Positions 40,944 to 46,007 of a stretch of DNA of 46,007 nucleotides are shown here, piece after piece. Numbering within the stretch: position 1 is the stretch's first letter; each line of letters starts with the position of its first letter. Origin of the DNA: JBCFBK01 sp038562555 (GTDB taxonomy: Bacteria > Bacteroidota > Bacteroidia > Bacteroidales > Prolixibacteraceae); assembly GCA_038562555.1 (NCBI GenBank), contig JBCFBK010000049.1, forward strand, positions 1-46,007, written 5' to 3'. The notes under the pieces are model-generated. The model made no database searches, was not told where the DNA came from, and saw only the letters and a list, made by a program, of their open reading frames with translations. The position numbers were made by a program, and so were the translations under genes.

Positions 40944-42449
40944 TTAGTTATCACTGGTCACGTTCACGTTCAGGTCGATTTCCATTTGCGGAATCGGATA
41001 AAAGGCCGCCTGTGCTTCGGTAATACCGGCAGCCACGGCTTTCGGATCTTTCGCGACAACCAGGCCTTTCCGGCGCAGATCGTACAGACGCTGCCCTTCA
41101 AAGGCCAGCTCCCAGGCACGTTCCTGCACCACCGCATCCCGGAACGCCGCCTCCGGCAAACCCGGGTTCAACTCTCCCAGGCCGGCGCGTTCGCGGATTT
41201 TGTTCACCCACAAATAACCGTCGGAAGTCGGACCGGCAGCCTCGGCGTAGATCAATGCCACTTCCGAAAAACGGATCAGGTATGGTTTTGCACTCGACTT
41301 CTGTCCCACGAACAGGGGATCAACATACTTCCGGGTGAAGGGCGTTTTCACTTTTCCGCCCAGACTGCCAACAACTGTCCCGCCCGCATTGTACACGTCA
41401 GTCACGATCAGCTGCGTGCGCCGCTTATCGTTCCCGGCAAAGCTGTTGTAGAAATCCGTGGTGGTCTGGAAAACCTCCCACCCGTTGGTGGCGTAGGTCA
41501 GTGAATTGTCCGAATTTTTAAGATAATAGGGTACGCCGTCCACCCAGGGATGGAACATCATGCCGATTTTCGAATAATTTCCTTCATTGAGTCCCGTGCG
41601 GTCGCCCGACATGATGAAAATATGCTCGGGTCCGTCGGGCGCGGCAATATCATAGATGTGCATCAGGTCATCATCGAGCGCATAATGCGACTGATCGTAG
41701 AGTACCTTGCGCGACCAGCTTGCGGCCTCCGCATACGACTGAGGCACATCGGCAGCCATTTCGGTGTATTTGGGCAAACCCCTTTCTTTCGATGAGGCGA
41801 TGGTCAGGTACACCTTGGACAGGAGCGCCTGTGCCGCAACCTTGTCGGCACGACCTGCCCGCTGATTGACCTGCAGCAGCTTTTCCGCTTCCGTCAGGTC
41901 GGCAATAATGAAATCATAGAGTTCATCCAGATTGGCGGCCATGTTGGGCGAAGTCTGCGAAATGCTCTTCACCATGCTCTTCTGGACAGGTACCAGTCCA
42001 AATACCCTGACCAGGCTGAAATAGTTATAGGCTCGCAGAAAGTAAGCCTCACCGAGTAAGCGGTCTTTGATCACCGCTTCAAAATCGCTGTTGATCACGT
42101 TCTCGATCACGGCATTCGACCGGTTGATAGCGATGTAGCAATATTTAAAGAAATAGGTGAGCGTTTCGTTATTGGCATCGGCCGTCCAGTTGTTGAGCTG
42201 CTGTGAGCCATAACCTTCATCGGCTTTTACATTGCAGGTTTCCGAAGCCAGCTCGCCGATATAAAAGATGCCGCGTGCATATTCGATAAAGGTCAGGGCA
42301 TTGTAGGCAAACATCAGCGAAGCCTCTGCATCTTCCGGCGTTTTATAGAAATTATCTTCCGAATAAAACCCGTAGGGGTCTTCGTTCAGATCGCAGGCAT
42401 TGATCAAAACACCCAGCGCCATCAGCAGCAAAACTATCTTTGTCTTCAT
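40944..42449 (-). CDS. susD: SusD/RagB-family outer-membrane glycan-binding lipoprotein (second PUL)
   Basis: Partner lid of the SusC at 42461-45556. The signal is MKTKIVLLLMALGVLINAC with lipidated Cys19. SusD features include EDPYGFYSEDNFYKTPEDAEASLMFAYNAL, the TPR region LLGEAYFLRAYNYFSLVRVFGLVPVQ, and C-terminal INKIRERAGLG-like VNKIRERAGLGELNPGLP with VVQERAWELAFEGQRLYDLRRKGLVVAKDPK. The frame is open to 42458, but Met at 42449 gives the best signal. 501 aa, normal. Sequence differs strongly from the first SusD, in line with a different glycan. Confidence 0.93.
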   Translation of the reverse strand: MKTKIVLLLMALGVLINACDLNEDPYGFYSEDNFYKTPEDAEASLMFAYNALTFIEYARGIFYIGELASETCNVKADEGYGSQQLNNWTADANNETLTYFFKYCYIAINRSNAVIENVINSDFEAVIKDRLLGEAYFLRAYNYFSLVRVFGLVPVQKSMVKSISQTSPNMAANLDELYDFIIADLTEAEKLLQVNQRAGRADKVAAQALLSKVYLTIASSKERGLPKYTEMAADVPQSYAEAASWSRKVLYDQSHYALDDDLMHIYDIAAPDGPEHIFIMSGDRTGLNEGNYSKIGMMFHPWVDGVPYYLKNSDNSLTYATNGWEVFQTTTDFYNSFAGNDKRRTQLIVTDVYNAGGTVVGSLGGKVKTPFTRKYVDPLFVGQKSSAKPYLIRFSEVALIYAEAAGPTSDGYLWVNKIRERAGLGELNPGLPEAAFRDAVVQERAWELAFEGQRLYDLRRKGLVVAKDPKAVAAGITEAQAAFYPIPQMEIDLNVNVTSDN

Positions 42450-42460
42450 AGGTATCATGT

Positions 42461-45400
42461 TTAGAAGGTTATATCAAGTCCGAAGGTCCATTTTTGAAGC
42501 CTTGGATATCCGCCCCAATAAATGCCGTTTGTCCCGACTTCCGGATCGTATCCTTTGAATTTGGTAAAGGTATAGAGATTTGAACCATCAACATACAGGC
42601 GGATGTCCGACAGCCAGTTGAGGTTTTTCGGCCGGTAGCTGTACCCCAGGGTGACATTCTGCACCCGTAAAAAAGATCCGTCCTTCACGTACCAGTCGGA
42701 TAAATAATAGGTCCGGTCCTGGCGCAGGCTCGGGTAATTATTGGTCGGATTGTCCTGCGTCCACCTAAGGGGCATCGAGTTGGCATGGCCTCCCCACATA
42801 TTCTGGTACAGGATATCATTGCCGTAAACGCCGTTCAGGAATACTTCCAGGTCAAAGCCCTTATAGCTTGCGCTCAGCGAAAGACTGGCCGTGAAATCGG
42901 GATTCGGATCGCCAATAATGGTCCGGTCCTTATCGCTGAATGCCCCGTCGCCGCTGAGGTCGACATACTTAAACTCTCCCGGCCGTGCCAGCGCGCCGGT
43001 TAACCCGGCGGCAGCACCTTCGCCTTCTGTCTGAATGATCCCGTCGGTTTTATAGCCATAAATAACATTTACCGGCTGTCCGATGGCCAGGATATTGGGG
43101 TTCTGGCGGAAGGTCGACAGGGACGTTCCCCAGAATTCATACTTCATGCCGGTGATAAAATCGGTATTCAGGCCGGAGGTGACGGCATCGCCCAGACTGA
43201 TCACCTTATTTTTATTCCGCGAGAAGATCAGCGCAGCCGAAAAGGTAAACTCCCTGTTGCGGATCAGGTCTCCGTCTACCGTAAACTCAAAGCCTTTGTT
43301 GCGGATCTCCCCGTCGTTCACCCACATCCGGTTGTAGCCCGAAGAGAGCGAGAGAATACGCTCACGCAGCAGGTCGGAGGTATTTTTCACATAATAGTCA
43401 AAGACCACCCGCAGCCTCCGGTCCAGAAAGGCCATGTCGACTCCGAAGTCCGACTGACTGGTGGTTTCCCATTTCAGATCGACATTCGGGATCCCGCCCC
43501 ATACTTTGAAACGGTCGCTGTCGCCCTCATAATCGACCACATAGCCCGGACCAATGGCGGTATTCCACTTTCCGCCGTCATAGTACTTCTCAACCCCGTA
43601 GCGGCTCAGCGTCTGGTAGGGCGAGATACCCTGATTTCCGGAAATCCCGTAACTGAAGCGGAACTTCAGCTCGTCAAAGACCTTCATTCCGCTGATGAAG
43701 CCTTCGTTATGGGCTTTCCAGCTCACGGCCGCCGAGGGGAAATAAGCCCATTTGTTATTGGCTCCGAACTTGGAGGAACCATCGGCACGCATGGTTGCCG
43801 TAAACAGGTAGGTGTCTTTCAGCGAATAGTTCAGACGTCCCATGAACGAAAGCAGTTTAGTTTTGGACAGTCCGTTGCTGTGTACATTCTTCTCCGGGTC
43901 GCCCGAACCCATATTCTCGTTCCCGGTGGCTTCGTTCACAAAATTGTATGAAGAAAGGCTCGAACTGCGGCTCATGCCGTATTCATACGAATGCCCGGCC
44001 ATCAGGTTGATCTTGTGCACACCCGCGAAGGTTTTGTCAAAAGTCAGGTAAGTCTCCGATACCAGGCTCTGCCCCATCCAGTTGCTCAGATGCGCGGCAC
44101 CGTTGTTGAAGTCGCCCGATTCGGTATACACCTTAGGATAATACTGGTCGGTAATGGAGCTGCCGTATTTATAGTTGAGCTGCGACTTCAGGTTGAGGTA
44201 GCTGGTGAGCTGAAAATCGAACAGCCACGACGAAACGTAGTCGACGCCATTATTCTTATTGGTTACATGATTGGTCAGCGCCAGCGGATGGGAATAGTCG
44301 TTTTTTCCGGCCAAAAAATAGGTACCGTCCTCGTTGTACACCGGCCAGATCGGATTCCGGTAATAGGCCAGTCCTCCGTTGTTGTTCCTGAAATTCCTCG
44401 AAAACAGGTTTGATGTGCGGATGGTCAGCCTGTCGAACACCTTATGGTCGACCGCCAGCTTTACAATCCCTTTCTGATAGTCATCCTTAATATAGACTCC
44501 CTGTTCATCAAAGTAGTTAACGCTCAGATTAAAAGACGTTTTCTGATTGGCACTGTTCACCGAAACCGTTGTGTTGTTCGACACGGGTACATCGCGAAAA
44601 ACCACTTTATCCCATCGGGTAAAGTGTGGCCATTCGCCGTTCTGCAGTTCGTCCACCGACGGATAATAAACACCGTTCGAATTGGTAGCGCCGATAAACA
44701 GCGGCGGAAGTCCGGCATTGACGCGGTCTTCATTATTAAGCTGGGCCATCAGCACCGGATTGGTCCAGAGCGCCAGTTCAGATGAAAATCGCGACAAGGT
44801 CGTCTGCTGGCGGATGGTCACACTGGTGACCCCTTCTTTGGCCCTGTTGGTCGTGATCATGATCACCCCGTTGGCTCCCCGCGATCCGTATATGGCCGAG
44901 GCAGACGCATCTTTCAGCACCTCGACCGACACAATGTCGGCCGGATTGATCTGTTTGAGGTTGCCGGCTTCTCCAAACGGAAAGCCATCGACAACCAGCA
45001 GGGGTGAATTGGAACCGCGCAGAGAACTTCCTCCCCGGATCCTGACAGTTGATCCGGCGCCCGGGTCCTGCGATGAGTTGATAATCTGCAAACCTGCCGA
45101 ACGCCCCTGAAGGAGTCCGTCGATCGAATTTGCCGGCGTATTTTTGAGCGATTCCACCTTGACGGTACTCACTGATCCGGTCAGATCGCTCTTTCTCACC
45201 GAGCCGTACCCGATCACCACCACTTCGTCCAGGCCTCTCACATCCTCTTTCAGTGAAACATTCAGCCGGGTCTTGCCGTCAACGCGGACTTCGGCAGTTT
45301 GATAGCCGACAAATGAAAAAATCAAAACAGGATCCGCAGAAGTGAGTTTCAGTTGGTATTCGCCCGAGGCCGACGTTACCGTACCATTGCCGGTCCCTTT

Positions 45401-45556
45401 TTCCAGGACAGTGACCCCGGGAATCGCTTCCCCATCAATACCGGTCACCACCCCCCCTGTCTGAGCAGATTGCGCAAACGAAGATAATATCGCCAGGTGG
45501 GCCAGAATGGCCGTTAAGATCAGCCGGCGTATACAGTTTATCCGTTTCATAGGCAT
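42461..45556 (-). CDS. susC: SusC/RagA-family TonB-linked outer-membrane transporter (second PUL)
   Basis: A 1031-aa TonB-dependent glycan importer. Signal peptide about 1-28 (ending SSFAQ), regulatory domain GGVVTGIDGEAIPGVTVLEKGTGNGTVTSASGEYQL, TonB-box-like LDEVVVIGYGSVRKSDLTGSVS, and plug signatures PLLVVDGFPFGEAGNLKQINPADIVSVEVLKDASASAIYGSRGANGVIMITT. The barrel ends WTFGLDITF. There is no STN domain. It is the first gene of the second PUL; a TAnnTTTG element lies about 30 bp upstream, and the AraC-type regulator is divergent beyond. The start may be the third residue (45550). Confidence 0.95.
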   Translation of the reverse strand: MPMKRINCIRRLILTAILAHLAILSSFAQSAQTGGVVTGIDGEAIPGVTVLEKGTGNGTVTSASGEYQLKLTSADPVLIFSFVGYQTAEVRVDGKTRLNVSLKEDVRGLDEVVVIGYGSVRKSDLTGSVSTVKVESLKNTPANSIDGLLQGRSAGLQIINSSQDPGAGSTVRIRGGSSLRGSNSPLLVVDGFPFGEAGNLKQINPADIVSVEVLKDASASAIYGSRGANGVIMITTNRAKEGVTSVTIRQQTTLSRFSSELALWTNPVLMAQLNNEDRVNAGLPPLFIGATNSNGVYYPSVDELQNGEWPHFTRWDKVVFRDVPVSNNTTVSVNSANQKTSFNLSVNYFDEQGVYIKDDYQKGIVKLAVDHKVFDRLTIRTSNLFSRNFRNNNGGLAYYRNPIWPVYNEDGTYFLAGKNDYSHPLALTNHVTNKNNGVDYVSSWLFDFQLTSYLNLKSQLNYKYGSSITDQYYPKVYTESGDFNNGAAHLSNWMGQSLVSETYLTFDKTFAGVHKINLMAGHSYEYGMSRSSSLSSYNFVNEATGNENMGSGDPEKNVHSNGLSKTKLLSFMGRLNYSLKDTYLFTATMRADGSSKFGANNKWAYFPSAAVSWKAHNEGFISGMKVFDELKFRFSYGISGNQGISPYQTLSRYGVEKYYDGGKWNTAIGPGYVVDYEGDSDRFKVWGGIPNVDLKWETTSQSDFGVDMAFLDRRLRVVFDYYVKNTSDLLRERILSLSSGYNRMWVNDGEIRNKGFEFTVDGDLIRNREFTFSAALIFSRNKNKVISLGDAVTSGLNTDFITGMKYEFWGTSLSTFRQNPNILAIGQPVNVIYGYKTDGIIQTEGEGAAAGLTGALARPGEFKYVDLSGDGAFSDKDRTIIGDPNPDFTASLSLSASYKGFDLEVFLNGVYGNDILYQNMWGGHANSMPLRWTQDNPTNNYPSLRQDRTYYLSDWYVKDGSFLRVQNVTLGYSYRPKNLNWLSDIRLYVDGSNLYTFTKFKGYDPEVGTNGIYWGGYPRLQKWTFGLDITF

Positions 45557-45584
45557 AGATTTGTTAGTAATAAAAGTATCAGCA

Positions 45585-45592
45585 CAAATCTA
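45585..45592 (-). promoter_or_regulatory. Putative -7 element of the second-PUL susC promoter
   Basis: Minus-strand TAGATTTG matches TAnnTTTG, placing transcription start roughly 20 bases before the susC ATG. A -33 TTG is not clear, as often where an activator is needed. Confidence 0.4.
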
Positions 45593-45737
45593 ATGATATT
45601 GATAAAATAAACATTTGCCCCATATGCTAATTACATGTACTTTCATGAATAATCAACACTCATATAGAAGCATAATCTTAGACAGTGTCATTTTTACACA
45701 TTGATTTTCTGTTTATTATATTTTTAACGATCATGAT

Positions 45738-45759
45738 ATTATTATGAATGCATAATAAT
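45738..45759. promoter_or_regulatory. Nine-base perfect palindrome in the AraC-gene promoter region
   Basis: ATTATTATG (45738-45746) and CATAATAAT (45751-45759) flank a four-base spacer and end directly at the putative -7 element. The position suggests an operator for autoregulation or control of the divergent susC. AT richness raises the chance of coincidence. Confidence 0.4.
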
Positions 45760-45767
45760 TATATTTG
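45760..45767 (+). promoter_or_regulatory. Putative -7 element of the AraC-type regulator gene
   Basis: TATATTTG matches the Bacteroidota TAnnTTTG consensus 34 bases before the ATG at 45802. Confidence 0.4.
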
Positions 45768-45801
45768 CATCGGGTACCTGTTATAATATCAAATACAACT
45801 T

Positions 45802-46007
45802 ATGCATACCACCATGAATAACCGGATTGTTCGTGAAATCACACCCCTGTCGGAGGATGATTTCTTCATTGTTTTAAATCATTATCACGCCAAGTTTGAT
45901 TTCCCGGTCCATTACCACCCCGAGTACGAATTAAATCTGGTACTCAATTCAAGGGGAAAACGGATCATCGGCGATTCGATCAGAGAATACCGGCACCCCG
46001 ACCTGGT
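45802..46007 (+). CDS. AraC-type transcriptional regulator, N-terminal fragment
   Basis: Only 68 codons are in the window and the frame is open at the edge. The visible part begins with a cupin-type sensor domain: NRIVREITPLSEDDFF, then KFDFPVHYHPEYELNLVLN with the HxHPE metal/ligand pattern, and GKRIIGDSIREYRHPDLV. This form is characteristic of AraC-family regulators in Bacteroidota, which carry the DNA-binding helix-turn-helix pair at the C-terminus beyond the window. Start at 45802 or the second Met at 45814. Divergent from susC, so it probably controls the second PUL. Confidence 0.8.
   Translation, partial: MHTTMNNRIVREITPLSEDDFFIVLNHYHAKFDFPVHYHPEYELNLVLNSRGKRIIGDSIREYRHPDL

Overview
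The window is chromosomal DNA of a Bacteroidota member, most likely order Bacteroidales/Marinilabiliales. This is inferred from two SusC/SusD pairs, the ftsX–DUF3098–uppP–truB–queA gene order, a class II ribonucleotide reductase, an FkbM/DUF268/fucosyltransferase surface-glycan cluster, and -7 elements of the Bacteroides TAnnTTTG type. I see no rRNA, tRNA, CRISPR array, phage or intact insertion sequence. 36 genes are called; the first (nrdJ) and last (AraC-type regulator) are cut by the window ends.

Layout. 1-10487 (all minus): housekeeping and envelope genes, namely partial nrdJ, waaA (Kdo transferase), rnhA, queA, truB, uppP, a DUF3098 membrane protein, ftsX and a large YfhO-family membrane protein. 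10644-16526: a surface-polysaccharide cluster with a Wzx-like flippase, an FkbM methyltransferase and a DUF268 protein on plus, facing a methyltransferase-like protein, a GT11 fucosyltransferase and a GT4 glycosyltransferase on minus. 16653-29154 (minus): a catabolic operon read right to left, namely GntR/FCD regulator, N-acetylneuraminate lyase, a lipoprotein-HEAT/sodium-solute symporter fusion, a sialidase-like propeller, SusC, SusD, a second aldolase of the NAL/DapA superfamily, and a ceramidase-fold hydrolase. It looks like capture, import and cleavage of a sialic-acid-like nonulosonate conjugate. 29375-35501: a KdsC-type phosphatase, a GT4, and the wbpE-wbpD-wbpA-wbpB set for a UDP-2,3-diacetamido-uronic acid. 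35494-45556 (minus): a second polysaccharide utilization locus with SusC, SusD, a surface lipoprotein, a clan GH-A glycosidase, a GH130 mannoside phosphorylase/hydrolase and an SSS symporter, probably for a beta-mannoside. A divergent AraC-type regulator begins at 45802.

The most unusual structure is in the gaps. At least ten intergenic spacers consist largely of degenerate repeats with an exact seven-base period. They use several unrelated words (GCTGTTA, GTCGTAA, GGAGACG/CCGTTCT, TCTTGTG, GCAAAGA/GCATNNN), commonly run from the stop codon of one gene to the start codon of the next, and are often arranged as opposed arms that can fold into long hairpins. In two genes the repeat supplies the last codons and the stop codon. 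The arrays are confined to about 2.98-7.06 kb, one short copy at 15.35 kb, and 31.2-39.99 kb. They are absent from the sialic-acid-type operon, which instead uses 4-bp overlaps and perfect hairpins. A second, different dispersed element is found at about 4.69-4.98 kb and 28.28-28.43 kb.
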